NCBI RefSeq assembly: GCF_001510715.1 | Contig: NZ_LMTJ01000002.1 | Span: 372,001-436,000 of the forward strand | Direction of reading: 5' to 3' | DNA from: Bacillus sp. FJAT-29814 | GTDB taxonomy: Bacteria > Bacillota > Bacilli > Bacillales > Cytobacillaceae | Length of the DNA stretch: 64,000 bases | Part shown: positions 33,980-43,519 of the stretch, piece after piece | Layout of the letters: every line of letters starts with the position of its first letter | Numbering within the stretch: the first letter of the stretch is position 1 | Program-made: the position numbers and the translations under genes | Notes under the pieces: model-generated | The model's database searches: none | Seen by the model: only the letters and a program-made list of their open reading frames with translations | What the model was told of the DNA's origin: nothing

Positions 33980-34303
33980 CTATTGTCGCGGGGCAAACAA
34001 CATCACTGAAACGCCAATCAAACATATACCCGCTCCTAACCAATCGTATAAATCAGGTGTTTTTCTATCAACACCCCATCCCCATAAAACCGATAGAACG
34101 ATAAATACCCCGCCGTAGGCAGCATACACCCGCCCGAATGATGGAAAGCTTTGAAAAGTGGCTATCACACCATATAGGGCTAACGCGATTCCCCCGCCTA
34201 TTCCCCAATAATAGGGCTTTCCTTCTCTTAGCCATAACCAAATCAAATAACCGCCGCCGATTTCGGCCAAACCTGCAAGGACAAATAAAAGAATTGCATT
34301 AAT
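33980..34303 (-). CDS. YnfA/UPF0060 membrane protein, apparent ATT start
   Basis: 107 residues, four membrane segments; the family is normally about 108. The conserved N terminus [21 protein letters not shown] is encoded here, but its 5' end has only ATT codons (34303, 34306) between the in-frame TAA and the internal TTG at 34270. AGGAAGTGG stands 5-8 nt before the ATTs. An internal TTG start would delete the first membrane segment. DMT-like small transporter fold; function unknown. Confidence 0.78.
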   Translation of the reverse strand: MNAILLFVLAGLAEIGGGYLIWLWLREGKPYYWGIGGGIALALYGVIATFQSFPSFGRVYAAYGGVFIVLSVLWGWGVDRKTPDLYDWLGAGICLIGVSVMLFAPRQ

Positions 34304-34376
34304 AATTTAAACCACTTCCTTAATCGATTGTGTATATGAAAATTATTACTTAATTTAACTAACATTAACCGGACCT

Positions 34377-34406
34377 TCAAAAAAGGCTGCCAAACAGCGG
34401 CAGCCA
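34377..34406 (-). terminator. intrinsic terminator
   Basis: GGCTGCC and GGCAGCC with T6 on the minus strand, following the 64-residue membrane protein gene. Confidence 0.8.
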
Positions 34407-34416
34407 TAAATCCTTT

Positions 34417-34611
34417 TTATAAAATCCTCCAAATATATAGCCCTAATGCAATTAAAGCGATAAAAATAACAACTGCATAAATTAAGGTCAAGTTAGTTGT
34501 ATTTCTTTTTGCGGAACCGCTGTAATCTTCGTCAGGTTTCTTGGTGACGATTAGAGTTGCAATCAAAGCAACAATGATAATCACAAAAACCAAACCAACC
34601 ATTATATTCAT
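34417..34611 (-). CDS. small two-pass membrane protein
   Basis: 64 residues. Two hydrophobic segments, VGLVFVIIIVALIATLIV and LTLIYAVVIFIALIALGLYI, flank a charged loop TKKPDEDYSGSAKRN. ATG follows GAGGTG. Third gene of a minus-strand run after the MFS and HIT genes. No family recognised. Confidence 0.65.
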   Translation of the reverse strand: MNIMVGLVFVIIIVALIATLIVTKKPDEDYSGSAKRNTTNLTLIYAVVIFIALIALGLYIWRIL

Positions 34612-34628
34612 GTTACACCTCGTCTAGA

Positions 34629-35102
34629 TTAGTATGCATTCTTTATGATCTCATTCAGTTTCTGGCTTAGCCTTTGCTTCATTTCCCCATGCTGCTCAAC
34701 TGAAAAATGGTATTTACAATCAAACCAGTGATCCTCTGTATACAGCCAAACCGGCTTTGGAATCCTTTCTTCCGGTTCCCAATCATAGCGCGGGAAAATG
34801 TGGGCATGCAAATAGACATCCGTATTTCCATAAATGGAGTAATTTACCCGCCGTGGGCTGCACACTTCCTGAATCGCATCCCCTATGATGCTCATATCCA
34901 GAAGATACTCGCTTCTTTGCTTGTAATCCAGTTCATTGAGTGAATTCACTTTTACCGAAGGCAGAAGGACACAGTAGCCAGGAAGAAATTGAGTATCTCC
35001 CATTACCGCAAAGCCGCTTCTCATTTTGGCAAGCACCATCGGATTTTCTCCCCGATGGGCAGAAGCAATTCGGTCTTTTTTCCAGTCCATACTTAAGCTC
35101 AT
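34629..35102 (-). CDS. HIT-family hydrolase
   Basis: 157 residues. The HIT core is VYLHAHIFPRYDWEPEERI near 98-116, where the first His of HxHxH is replaced by Tyr and the other two remain. Upstream, FAVMGDTQFLPGYCVLLPSVKV is the usual HIT strand region. Likely a nucleoside phosphoramidase or dinucleotide hydrolase. ATG 35102 follows AAAGGGG. It starts 16 bp after the MFS gene stop. Confidence 0.75.
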   Translation of the reverse strand: MSLSMDWKKDRIASAHRGENPMVLAKMRSGFAVMGDTQFLPGYCVLLPSVKVNSLNELDYKQRSEYLLDMSIIGDAIQEVCSPRRVNYSIYGNTDVYLHAHIFPRYDWEPEERIPKPVWLYTEDHWFDCKYHFSVEQHGEMKQRLSQKLNEIIKNAY

Positions 35103-35118
35103 TTCATTACCCCTTTTA

Positions 35119-36366
35119 TTATGCTGCTTTCTCATTGCCTATTTTAATAGATTTTGGAAGCAATGCGCTAAAAATTGCTGCTAGTGCCAATATGATAATA
35201 GAAAGATAGAACGAGGCATTATAGCTGCCAGCGTGACTATAGAATAAACCTGGCAGGTACGCGCCTAAGGCAGAGCCGATTTGATGGCTTAGCGACAGCC
35301 AGCCCAAAATAAAGCCAATAGAATGATGTTTAAAATACTGCGTGGCCAGCAGTTGGGTAGGTGCCACTGTGGCAAAGTCGACCAATCCGAACAAGACGGC
35401 AAACACAAAGAGCAATGCTGGGTTATGGCTATTTAACAAAATAATAATCGACACAGCCCTTGCTGCATATAAACCGAACAAGATTTTCCGACAGCTCCAC
35501 TTGTCCGCAATGACACCGGAAAGCAAAATGCCAATAATATTGAAACCGGCAAGCACGCTGACTGCAGCACCTGTGACGGCTGTTGAAAATCCATGATCAT
35601 GGGAAATCGGGATCAGATGGGTATCCATTAATCCAGTCGTGGTGAACCCACAGATTGCAAATGGCAAAATTAAAAACCAAAACTGCCTTTGCCGGAAAGC
35701 ATCCCATATCGAAAAATTCTTGGTTGATATCGCCGAGTTATTGATTTGTTCCTCTTTGAGATCCCCGCCAATCGGCTTCAGGCCTTTTTCATGAGGGTCG
35801 TTGCGTAAAAGGAACATGACGACAGGGAATATAATTAACGTTAGAAAAATGCCTAAAATGATAACGGTCAGTTTCCAATCGAGCCAGTTAATCAACAGCA
35901 ATGAGCCTGGAACGAGCAGCATTTGCCCCGCACCAAACCCTGCCTCGATAATCCCTAATGCAAGTCCACGTTTTTCATTAAACCATTTTGTCACAAGAAC
36001 CGTCGCGGCCACATTGGAAGCCCCGCCAACGCCAATCGAAACGAAAATCCCATATAGCACAAATAATTGCCACGGCTGTTGGACAAAGGAAGTTAGAAAA
36101 ATACTGATTCCGACAATCAGCGTGCTCACGGATAGGATCAATCGCGGGCCCAGCTGATCTACTAATCTCCCCATTACCGGCTGAGAGAGGCCATATACGA
36201 TAAAGCTAAGGGTGGAAATGAGGGAAATGGTTCCCCGGTCCATCGAAAAATCTGCTTCCCATGGTTGAACAAACGCACCAAAGGAAAGACGAACTCCCTG
36301 AACCGCCAATAAGGCCAAAAAGGTAATAAAGATAATCATCCAAGCGTAATGAAATTTTCTTTTCAT
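35119..36366 (-). CDS. MFS transporter (oxalate/formate-antiporter or monocarboxylate type)
   Basis: 415 residues, 12 membrane segments. [47 protein letters not shown] near 28-75, read in parts, is typical of OFA/MCT-like MFS carriers. The frame opens at 36510, but ATG 36366 with GAGGAG begins the usual N terminus. Heads a run with the HIT gene. Substrate unknown; a small carboxylate is plausible. Confidence 0.82.
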   Translation of the reverse strand: MKRKFHYAWMIIFITFLALLAVQGVRLSFGAFVQPWEADFSMDRGTISLISTLSFIVYGLSQPVMGRLVDQLGPRLILSVSTLIVGISIFLTSFVQQPWQLFVLYGIFVSIGVGGASNVAATVLVTKWFNEKRGLALGIIEAGFGAGQMLLVPGSLLLINWLDWKLTVIILGIFLTLIIFPVVMFLLRNDPHEKGLKPIGGDLKEEQINNSAISTKNFSIWDAFRQRQFWFLILPFAICGFTTTGLMDTHLIPISHDHGFSTAVTGAAVSVLAGFNIIGILLSGVIADKWSCRKILFGLYAARAVSIIILLNSHNPALLFVFAVLFGLVDFATVAPTQLLATQYFKHHSIGFILGWLSLSHQIGSALGAYLPGLFYSHAGSYNASFYLSIIILALAAIFSALLPKSIKIGNEKAA

Positions 36367-36607
36367 GCGATTCTCCTCAAAACATATGTAAAGATTAAAT
36401 AGATTATCTAAATAAAACACAATTTTTTTCTTAAATTTCACAATATTAATAGTTTTTATTATATCATAATACTCCTTTTCCGCTTTAAACAACAAAAAGG
36501 TACTTCCCAATATAAGGAATGCGCCTCTTCGCCTAATAATTTGCTCCGAACACTTGATTAATTCATGATGAATTCACTATGTTGTCCACAATATATTTAC
36601 AAATAGT

Positions 36608-36635
36608 AACGAAGTTAATTGGTGCTCATACTATA
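36608..36635 (+). promoter_or_regulatory. sporulation-type (sigma-K or sigma-E) promoter
   Basis: AAC (36608-36610) and CATACTATA (36627-36635), 16 bp apart. The -10 fits CATAnnnTA (sigma-K) and is also close to the sigma-E/G form. The upstream 36.37-36.60 kb is AT-rich and I see nothing else in it. Confidence 0.5.
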
Positions 36636-36665
36636 AAATAGAACTCTCTGAAAGAGGTGAAAAAT

Positions 36666-36872
36666 ATGTGGCATGAACACGTAAAAATAACTACTGGCAC
36701 TCATCCTGGACAATCTGGAGGTTGTATAGCAGAGTACAACCACTCCACCCTAAGTCACAATCCTCAACATCCATTAACCCCTCAAAATCATGTACTGCCA
36801 CCAGTGCAGCCATATGGAACTTACGGCCAATATGGGGTTCCGCCCTGGAGACCGCCTGGGACATTTTTTTAA
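36666..36872 (+). CDS. small His/Pro/Gly-rich protein, possible spore protein
   Basis: 68 residues, low-complexity: HPGQSGG and HNPQHPLTPQNHVLPPV, then YGTYGQYGVPPWRPPG. Composition recalls CotD-like or exosporium-type proteins. A sporulation-type promoter lies just upstream and the germinant-receptor operon just downstream, both consistent with a spore role. ATG 36666 follows AGAGGTG. Confidence 0.6.
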   Translation: MWHEHVKITTGTHPGQSGGCIAEYNHSTLSHNPQHPLTPQNHVLPPVQPYGTYGQYGVPPWRPPGTFF

Positions 36873-36953
36873 ATTTTTCATGGGCGATTAAAGGACATGC
36901 TTATTTACAATCAGATTACTCATTTTCACTTTTAACATTTCTAATAAAGTATG

Positions 36954-36985
36954 AAGGCGATGCTTATACAAGCATCGCCTTAAAA
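36954..36985 (+). terminator. intrinsic terminator
   Basis: AAGGCGATGCTT-atac-AAGCATCGCCTT, a perfect 12-bp stem. Confidence 0.8.
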
Positions 36986-37107
36986 TATTCTCTCTTATTA
37001 TCATGAATTTGGTTTAAAGGATGGATTTTTAGTCTTATCATCGTTTTTTTTACATAATTACCCTCATATCTGGAAAAAATTATATAGAATACTGGGGGTG
37101 GTTCACG

Positions 37108-38652
37108 GTGAAAAAAAATATCTTTAAATCGATTAGAAAGCTATTTAACAAGGAGCCACAATTTGACGAAAAATCAAACCAACACAGAATTAACCTAAAA
37201 CATCAAGATATTAGCACCCGATATGAGGAAAATTTGGAGATTTTTAAGACCATTTTTTCATTCCCAATGAGTTGCGATGTCAAAATCCGTGAGTTTACGA
37301 TCCGTTCGCTTAATCGTCGTGCCTTTATTATTTTCATCGCTACCATGGTCGACGGTGAATACATCATGAAAAGTATTTTGAAGCCGCTGATTGAAAACCC
37401 GCAGCCATCAAGAGATATAGCAAATATTGTTTCTTTTCCTATCGAAGATACAAAGACCAAAATCGGTGCCATCACAGAAGATATCACAACCGGCAATACA
37501 GCACTCTTTGTCGAGGGTGATCACCAATGCTATATATTTGCCACAACGGAACTTAAAGGCCGTAGTATTGAAAAATCCGATAATGAAGTCATCATCAGAG
37601 GAGCAAAGGAGGCCTTTAACGAAAATCTGTTTGATAATGTAGGGCTAATCCGGAAAAAGATTAAAAATGAAAACCTGATTGTTGATCATTTGGTCGTTAC
37701 AGAACGATCCCGAAACGATGTCTTGCTGGTTTATGAAAAAGACTTGGTAGATGATAAACTGCTTCAAGCGATAACGAAAAAGCTTAATTCCATTGATGCT
37801 GACAGCGTGATTGATTTAAGTATTCTCGAACAGTTCTTGGAGGAACGGCCAAGGTCCCTGTTTCCGACTATCCTAAACACGGAACGACCTGACAGGGCGG
37901 TATCCTTTATTGAAGAGGGCCATATTGTTTTGTTAATGTCCAATTCGCCAAATTGTCTTGTCCTGCCTGCTACATTTTGGGCGATCTTTCATTCACCTGA
38001 AGATCACTACCTGCGGACGCCATATGGAAATTTTATCAGGCTATTACGATTAGTCGCTTTATTTATATCCATGTTTGCCTCCGCATTTTACATTGCCATT
38101 ACCAACTATCATGTCGGAATGATACCACCTGATTTATTAATGGCGATTGCCGGGACGCGAGAACGGGTCCCGTTGCCATCGATTATTGAAATCCTGATGA
38201 TGGAGCTTGCCTTTGAACTGATTCGAGAGGCCGGACTGCGCGTGCCCTCCCCGATTGGCCCGACCATCGGTATTGTCGGAGCGTTAATTTTGGGACAGGC
38301 GGCCGTTCAAGCCAATATTATCAGTCCGATTGTTATCATTGTCATCGCACTGAGCGGTTTAAGTTCGTTTATTATTAGTGATGTCAGCATGAATTTTGCG
38401 ATTCGCATAAGCCGTTTCTTGATGATTTTTTCAGCTGGTTTTATGGGGATGTATGGCATGGAGGCAATGATTTTACTTGGCATCTATTATTTGGTCTCTT
38501 TAAAATCATTTGGCGTGCCTTACTTTGCGCCGATGACACCACATACTACCTCGGCAAAGGATCTGATCATTCGGCCAGTGCCAATGAAGTTAAGGTTCCG
38601 CCCAGGATATTTAAAACCGAAAGATATGGTGAGACAAGGAAAGGATTCATGA
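37108..38652 (+). CDS. GerA-family germinant receptor, A subunit
   Basis: 514 residues. A cytosolic N-terminal half (to about 300, with MSCDVKIREFTIRSLNRRAFIIFIATMVDG) and about five C-terminal membrane segments including LRLVALFISMFASAFYIAITNYH near 311-333 and IRISRFLMIFSAGFMG. Part of the inner-spore-membrane receptor that senses nutrients. GTG 37108 follows GGGGGTGG. A weak sigma-G-like match (TCATAT/GAATACT) lies just upstream. Four bases separate it from the B-subunit gene. Confidence 0.9.
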   Translation: MKKNIFKSIRKLFNKEPQFDEKSNQHRINLKHQDISTRYEENLEIFKTIFSFPMSCDVKIREFTIRSLNRRAFIIFIATMVDGEYIMKSILKPLIENPQPSRDIANIVSFPIEDTKTKIGAITEDITTGNTALFVEGDHQCYIFATTELKGRSIEKSDNEVIIRGAKEAFNENLFDNVGLIRKKIKNENLIVDHLVVTERSRNDVLLVYEKDLVDDKLLQAITKKLNSIDADSVIDLSILEQFLEERPRSLFPTILNTERPDRAVSFIEEGHIVLLMSNSPNCLVLPATFWAIFHSPEDHYLRTPYGNFIRLLRLVALFISMFASAFYIAITNYHVGMIPPDLLMAIAGTRERVPLPSIIEILMMELAFELIREAGLRVPSPIGPTIGIVGALILGQAAVQANIISPIVIIVIALSGLSSFIISDVSMNFAIRISRFLMIFSAGFMGMYGMEAMILLGIYYLVSLKSFGVPYFAPMTPHTTSAKDLIIRPVPMKLRFRPGYLKPKDMVRQGKDS

Positions 38653-38656
38653 TCCG

Positions 38657-39766
38657 ATGAAACAAAAGCCTGTGAAACTTGGTATTCGAGAATATGTAGC
38701 GATCGCCATTCTGATGGCTGGTGCAAGAGCAACCGAAGATACGCCAGCGAATTTGTATCAAAAAGTGGAAAATGCTGCGTGGATGGTTCCTCTCCTTTCG
38801 TCCGCACTATTTTTTATCCCGCTCTATTTATTGCTGAAGACGATGTCGTTATTTCAAGGGAAAAACATGTTTGTTGTCATGAATAAATTACTCGGCAAAT
38901 ACGTGGGTTTTACTGTCGGACTAATTATTTTCGTGATAAGTTCCTCTGCCATTTCATTTGATTCAAGAACGTATACCAATATCATTAGAACTTATTATTT
39001 TAACACAACACCTGTTTTGGTCCTTTATGCGATTTTAATTGCCATCTGTGCATATGGTGCAAAAAAGGGAATACAGCATGTCGGTTCCGCTTCAGTCCTG
39101 ATTGTATTCTGGGTTATCTGCTCTTTGGCTTTTGCCTTATTATTAAGCATACAAGACAGTACGCTCCAATCGGTGCTGCCAATTTTGGGGCCGGGAATAC
39201 TTGAAATTATCAAGACAACTCCAAGCAGCCTTGCTATTTTTGCTGATTTTTTTCTGCTGACGATGCTCGTTCCATACTTTAAGTCCAATAAAGAATTTCA
39301 AAAAGGCACTTGGATTGCCTATGTTTTTGTCAGTGTCCAAATTAGTGCTTCCGTCTTCTTTATTATTTGTTTTTTTGATCAATCATTAGGAGGATTGGGC
39401 TACCCATTTCATACGTTAATTCGTTATATTTCACTTGGAACCTATATTCCCAATATCGAAATCTTCTTTTTTGCCATTTGGATCATGGGAGCAATTATTC
39501 GCTTTACCGCCTTCTTGTATCTGACCGCCCTCATATTCGGTCAGCTTTTTAAAATCAAGGATTTTGAATATTTAATTCCATCCATTGCCACGATCTATTT
39601 ATTGATTGGGCTCATACCAGAATCACCAGTGGAAACAATTGTTCATCTGAAGTCAAGTATTCGAGCCTTGGCAGGTCCGATGTTTGCTGCTATTTCACTT
39701 ATTTTATGGCTGGCCGCATTGGCAAAAGGAGAATTTAAACGTGCGAAAAACAAAAACAGTATGTAA
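38657..39766 (+). CDS. GerB-family germinant receptor, B subunit (permease)
   Basis: 369 residues, ten membrane segments, an APC-superfamily spore-germination permease. IREYVAIAILMAGARATEDTP near 9-29 is the typical first segment. The B subunit is thought to bind the germinant. ATG 38657 follows the A gene by 4 bp, and its end overlaps the C gene start by 26 bp. Confidence 0.9.
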   Translation: MKQKPVKLGIREYVAIAILMAGARATEDTPANLYQKVENAAWMVPLLSSALFFIPLYLLLKTMSLFQGKNMFVVMNKLLGKYVGFTVGLIIFVISSSAISFDSRTYTNIIRTYYFNTTPVLVLYAILIAICAYGAKKGIQHVGSASVLIVFWVICSLAFALLLSIQDSTLQSVLPILGPGILEIIKTTPSSLAIFADFFLLTMLVPYFKSNKEFQKGTWIAYVFVSVQISASVFFIICFFDQSLGGLGYPFHTLIRYISLGTYIPNIEIFFFAIWIMGAIIRFTAFLYLTALIFGQLFKIKDFEYLIPSIATIYLLIGLIPESPVETIVHLKSSIRALAGPMFAAISLILWLAALAKGEFKRAKNKNSM

Positions 39767-40979
39767 ATTTTTGTTGATAGTTATGATTATTTTCCCCATA
39801 ACAGGCTGCTGGGACCGCGGCGAATTGGAGGATAAGTCCTATGTGATTGGCCTCGGACTTGATCGTTCCAAAAGAGAAGGGAAAATCAAAGTCACGATGC
39901 TGCTGGCCAACCCCGAGGTCGGAAGTATGCAAGGGGGGGGAGGGTCAACCGAAAAGCCGAGAGAGGTTATCTCATTTGATGCCATCGATTTCATTGCCGC
40001 CAAAGTAACGGCCAATGCAATCGTTTCCCGGAAAATTAGTTATGATTTATTAAAAATTATTGTGGTTTCCGAAGAGTTCGCTAAGGATCCGGAGTTTTTC
40101 AGGATTTTTTATGACGTTGTCTATGATAAAGAAATCCGATTGAACTCCTATTTGGCGATATCGAAAGAAAAGGCAAGCCAATATTTTTTGAAAAATCATC
40201 CAAGGATGGAGACAAGACCCCATAAGTACTATCAATATATGGTCGAACACGGGATTGAAAACGGGCTGATCCCCGATTCGACGCTTTTTCGCTTTATTAA
40301 GGCAACGGAAAGAGGAAAAGACCTGTTTCTGGCGATGAACACGTCTGCCATAAGGGAAAAGAAGCCGGAAATCAGAGCAGAAGATAACTATTATGCCGGA
40401 CAGTTGAATGCCTCAGGTGAGCTTGATGATACGCAATTTATCGGTTCTGCCGTATTTAGGGAAGGCGTGATGATTGGAAAGTTAACCGGCCAGGAAACAA
40501 GCATCGTCAATACCCTAGATGATACAACAAATATCAGCGATTTTATCATTGATATTCCTAATCCCTTTCCCGGCACAATCAAACAAATGGCACTCAGGGT
40601 GATGAAAGAACAAGACAATACTGTCAAAATGAATCTGAATGGGCCACGGCCAAAGATCTTTATTACCCTGCCGTTAAAATTTGAAGTAATGTCAAATCCT
40701 TCGGAGGTTGACTTTTCTAAGGAAAAAAATCGGGACATTCTAAAGGCAGAAATAGCCCGCCATTTTAAAACCGAACATGAGAAATTGTTGAGAAAAACAC
40801 AGAAAAAATACAAGGGTGTACCTTACCCTTTATCACTTGATGCCCAAAAATATTTTGCCACAAATCGGCAATACCAAAAATTTAATTGGACGAAATCATA
40901 TCAACAAGCAGAAATTCACGTAAAGCCGAAAGTTAATATTGTAGATTATGGAAAAGGTCCTAAGAAAGGGGGAAAATAA
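39741..40979 (+). CDS. Ger(x)C-family germinant receptor lipoprotein, C subunit
   Basis: 412 residues. Type II signal with lipobox ITGC followed by WDRGELEDKSYVIGLGLD, the fixed start of GerC proteins. Lipid-anchored on the outer face of the spore inner membrane. GTG 39741 with AAAGGAG lies inside the B gene (26-bp overlap); an earlier opening at 39684 is not used. Three-domain GerC length is normal. Confidence 0.9.
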   Translation: MRKTKTVCKFLLIVMIIFPITGCWDRGELEDKSYVIGLGLDRSKREGKIKVTMLLANPEVGSMQGGGGSTEKPREVISFDAIDFIAAKVTANAIVSRKISYDLLKIIVVSEEFAKDPEFFRIFYDVVYDKEIRLNSYLAISKEKASQYFLKNHPRMETRPHKYYQYMVEHGIENGLIPDSTLFRFIKATERGKDLFLAMNTSAIREKKPEIRAEDNYYAGQLNASGELDDTQFIGSAVFREGVMIGKLTGQETSIVNTLDDTTNISDFIIDIPNPFPGTIKQMALRVMKEQDNTVKMNLNGPRPKIFITLPLKFEVMSNPSEVDFSKEKNRDILKAEIARHFKTEHEKLLRKTQKKYKGVPYPLSLDAQKYFATNRQYQKFNWTKSYQQAEIHVKPKVNIVDYGKGPKKGGK

Positions 40980-41138
40980 ATGAAATGGCTCGCAATCCTT
41001 GTGCTGCTCGCCATTGCCGTGTATACCTTGGGATTTGCTGTTACTTTATGGAAGGAAAAACAGAGATTTGGTGCAATGGCTGTTATATTTCTAACACTCT
41101 CCATAATGATTCTGCCGTTTTTTTCGATTCTTAAATAG
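40980..41138 (+). CDS. GerD-subunit-like small membrane protein of the receptor operon
   Basis: 52 residues in two hydrophobic segments (LAILVLLAIAVYTLGFAV, AVIFLTLSIMILPFFSIL) joined by WKEKQRFG. It follows the C-subunit stop directly, with AAAGGGGG as ribosome site. Several Bacillus ger operons carry such a two-pass D subunit that modulates receptor function; this fits by position, size and topology. Confidence 0.75.
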   Translation: MKWLAILVLLAIAVYTLGFAVTLWKEKQRFGAMAVIFLTLSIMILPFFSILK

Positions 41139-41167
41139 TAGTTGAATTGTTCTATTATTCATAATTT

Positions 41168-41232
41168 CTATGAGGACAACTTCTTCGATTTTTTCACGGG
41201 GGTTGTCCTCATGACCCTCTATGAGGACAACC
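41168..41232. repeat. short TGAGGACAA repeat (51-bp spacing)
   Basis: TATGAGGACAAC occurs twice, 51 bp apart, with GTTGTCCTCATGA between as the inverted arm. Same word as the large array at 52.2-52.6 kb. Sits between the convergent receptor operon and a hydrolase gene. Confidence 0.75.
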
Positions 41233-41245
41233 ATTGTTCCTCGCA

Positions 41246-41917
41246 CTATATAATCCTATGGTCGCTGACAAAGTCTTTGATGCTTTTCATTACTTCTTTC
41301 ATAGCGTCGATTGATTCTAATACATCCCCATTTACCTCAAGGCTGTGTTCTGCGTCTGGCACTACAACTGTTTCGATAAGCGGATTGTCTTTCAATGACG
41401 AAATTCGTTTCTCTACAAAATGATGATCCTGGTCACCGATTATACAAAGCGACGGCAGTTGGGTCTTCAACAACGCCTGATATACCTCGTCAATTTTGAT
41501 AAGCGGGGTTAGCCAGATTCCAAAAGACTGACGGGTGAAATGTCTCTGCCCCCATTCCTTTGCCATTGGAATGGTCCCAATCGATTTGCTTAACAGAAAG
41601 ACTTGTTCGTAAGAACTATCTTTTAAAACCTTTTCAACCACCGCAAAAACATCCTCATACATCCATTGATTTTGTTCAGGTTCAGGCAGCTTTTTAAAAT
41701 GCTCATTTTTCATAAATTTATAGTTTATGTGAAGGACATCTACATTTTGCTCTAAACAAACCCCCGTACCATAATGAAACAGCGGGCGCTGCGTCGAGTA
41801 ACCCAATCCCGGCAGCATGACACAGATGCTTTTCGCAGGTTGTTTGCTTCGAATCCACAAATATGGGATGGTCGACATTTCATTTCTCACTACTTGATCT
41901 TCAATAAATTTATACAT
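41246..41917 (-). CDS. alpha/beta hydrolase-like protein
   Basis: 223 residues. ICVMLPGLGYSTQRPLFHY near 31-49 is the oxyanion region, FLLSKSIGTIPMA is the elbow (SKSIG, atypical GxSxG), IIGDQDHHF holds the acid, and PDAEHSLEVNGD holds the histidine. The imperfect elbow leaves activity uncertain. ATG 41917 follows AGGTGA. It lies 30 bp after the GNAT gene in the same direction. Confidence 0.72.
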   Translation of the reverse strand: MYKFIEDQVVRNEMSTIPYLWIRSKQPAKSICVMLPGLGYSTQRPLFHYGTGVCLEQNVDVLHINYKFMKNEHFKKLPEPEQNQWMYEDVFAVVEKVLKDSSYEQVFLLSKSIGTIPMAKEWGQRHFTRQSFGIWLTPLIKIDEVYQALLKTQLPSLCIIGDQDHHFVEKRISSLKDNPLIETVVVPDAEHSLEVNGDVLESIDAMKEVMKSIKDFVSDHRII

Positions 41918-41947
41918 TCGATTCACCTACCATTAATGATGCTACTA

Positions 41948-42754
41948 TTATAAAAATTTAATTTCCTCAATTTGTCCGCTTTTGATAAATCCAATATTTT
42001 GATATATCCTGTTGGAGTCTGGATTTTTTGTATCGGCAAATAGCATGGGAACGAGGTTCTCAGATTGGATGATGGCACAAAGTCCGGCGACAAGCATGCT
42101 GGCATAACCGTTCTTGCGATACTCATTCGGGGTATATACAGCAGTAATTCGGGCATGCCTTGGGGAACGATGAGCAATATACGCCATCGATACCGGCCAG
42201 TCATTCACCATCCAGAAATATAAATCCCCTGATTCAATCATGTTTTTGGCCCTTGTGGCCTGCGTCACTGGCTCTACTAGAGTCCCGAATGCGTCTTTAT
42301 GAAAACCGACGAGATATTCCGTAACAATATCTGAATGCTGGTCCGTTGTTTTGTGAATTTCCCCAATGAGATTTTTCGGGGGGAGTATTTTTGGACAAAG
42401 GTATGCTTCTGTCGTCATGATGATTTCGGATCGGGCGGCGTTTGTTTTTGAATAAACTTCTAAAAATTCTTTTGCTGTCTGAGGATCTGCTACAATTCCG
42501 GGTAACTCTTTCAAGGTGTGAGCTAATTCTTGAAAAATTGTATTCCGTTCAGTTGGTGTGACCTCACTTGAAATCCACAAAAACCCGTTCCTTCCAGGCA
42601 TTTGGGCGAATATCATCTTGCCCTCTTTTGTTTTGAAGGACAAGGAAGCGGCGTCTTCAATGATTCGATGAATGTGGTTATACTGCACTTCATCTTTCAT
42701 GAAATGACTGCCCTCTGCCACGGCAGGATCGTTAGGAACTAGCCTTGTAAACAT
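41948..42754 (-). CDS. GNAT (FR47-like) acetyltransferase with N-terminal domain
   Basis: 268 residues: a 125-residue N-terminal domain and a C-terminal GNAT domain. MAYIAHRSPRHARITAVYTPNEYRKNGYASMLVAGLCA near 188-225 is motif A (RKNGYA), and FADTKNPDSNRIYQNIGF is motif B. Typical of Bacillus tandem/FR47-type GNATs. Substrate unknown. Confidence 0.8.
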   Translation of the reverse strand: MFTRLVPNDPAVAEGSHFMKDEVQYNHIHRIIEDAASLSFKTKEGKMIFAQMPGRNGFLWISSEVTPTERNTIFQELAHTLKELPGIVADPQTAKEFLEVYSKTNAARSEIIMTTEAYLCPKILPPKNLIGEIHKTTDQHSDIVTEYLVGFHKDAFGTLVEPVTQATRAKNMIESGDLYFWMVNDWPVSMAYIAHRSPRHARITAVYTPNEYRKNGYASMLVAGLCAIIQSENLVPMLFADTKNPDSNRIYQNIGFIKSGQIEEIKFL

Positions 42755-42805
42755 TGAAATCCCCCTTATTTTTTGATGCTTTCTCTCACATAAAACCAGT
42801 AATCT

Positions 42806-43513
42806 TCACTTATTCGGCCCATATACCCTATCCGTAATATCGGGGACTCCCTTCAAGGCCCAACGCTTTTCTAATGTCGCTCTCATGCCGGGCGCCAGCA
42901 GTTCACATTGAGAAAGCTCCTGCATTTCCTCAAAATTTGGCTGCTTGGCATGGAGAATTTCGTTGCACTTTTGAATCGTCCATTGCGGATATGTGCGCTC
43001 TATCAGCGTAAAGGTCTGGCCTTTCTCTACCAGTCCTTCTTTTAATACGCGAAAATACCAGCCGGTTCGGCCTGTATTTTGTATAAGTAGCGCAAGGGTT
43101 TTAATTCTAAAACGGCGGGCCGGTTTCCAGCATGGCTGCCGCGGCTGTGACACTTGTACAACCGCTTCGCCGATTTGGAACGTATCGCCAATCGAAACCG
43201 TGTCCTCTGTCAAATTTTCCAATAAAAAGTTCTCGCCCATCCCGCCGGGACCGATTGCTGAATTGCCAAGTTCCCCCTTCCAATAAGAATAGTTTTCCAA
43301 AGAATAGGCAAACACTGCTTTCTCCGGTCCACCATGGTTCTTAGTATCAAACACTCCGTCGCCAGTCAAACCGGTTTTGCCGACCCTAACGGCCCCTTCA
43401 ACCGGCTCTTTAAAAATTGCACTCGTCCACTCCCGGTCCATTACGCTTTCAGCATCGTTATCTCCTACCGTTTTTGGTTTCCCGATAAACACTTTTTTTA
43501 ATAGAAAATCCAC
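42806..43513 (-). CDS. MOSC-domain protein (YiiM-like)
   Basis: 235 residues. NHGGPEKAVFAYSLENYSYW near 59-78 and SQPRQPCWKPARRF near 127-140, with the conserved cysteine in QPCWK, match YiiM. That family reduces N-hydroxylated bases and gives resistance to 6-hydroxylaminopurine. It lies 6 bp after the deaminase gene, which is suggestive of shared base-analogue metabolism. Confidence 0.83.
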   Translation of the reverse strand: MDFLLKKVFIGKPKTVGDNDAESVMDREWTSAIFKEPVEGAVRVGKTGLTGDGVFDTKNHGGPEKAVFAYSLENYSYWKGELGNSAIGPGGMGENFLLENLTEDTVSIGDTFQIGEAVVQVSQPRQPCWKPARRFRIKTLALLIQNTGRTGWYFRVLKEGLVEKGQTFTLIERTYPQWTIQKCNEILHAKQPNFEEMQELSQCELLAPGMRATLEKRWALKGVPDITDRVYGPNK

Positions 43514-43519
43514 TTTCTG

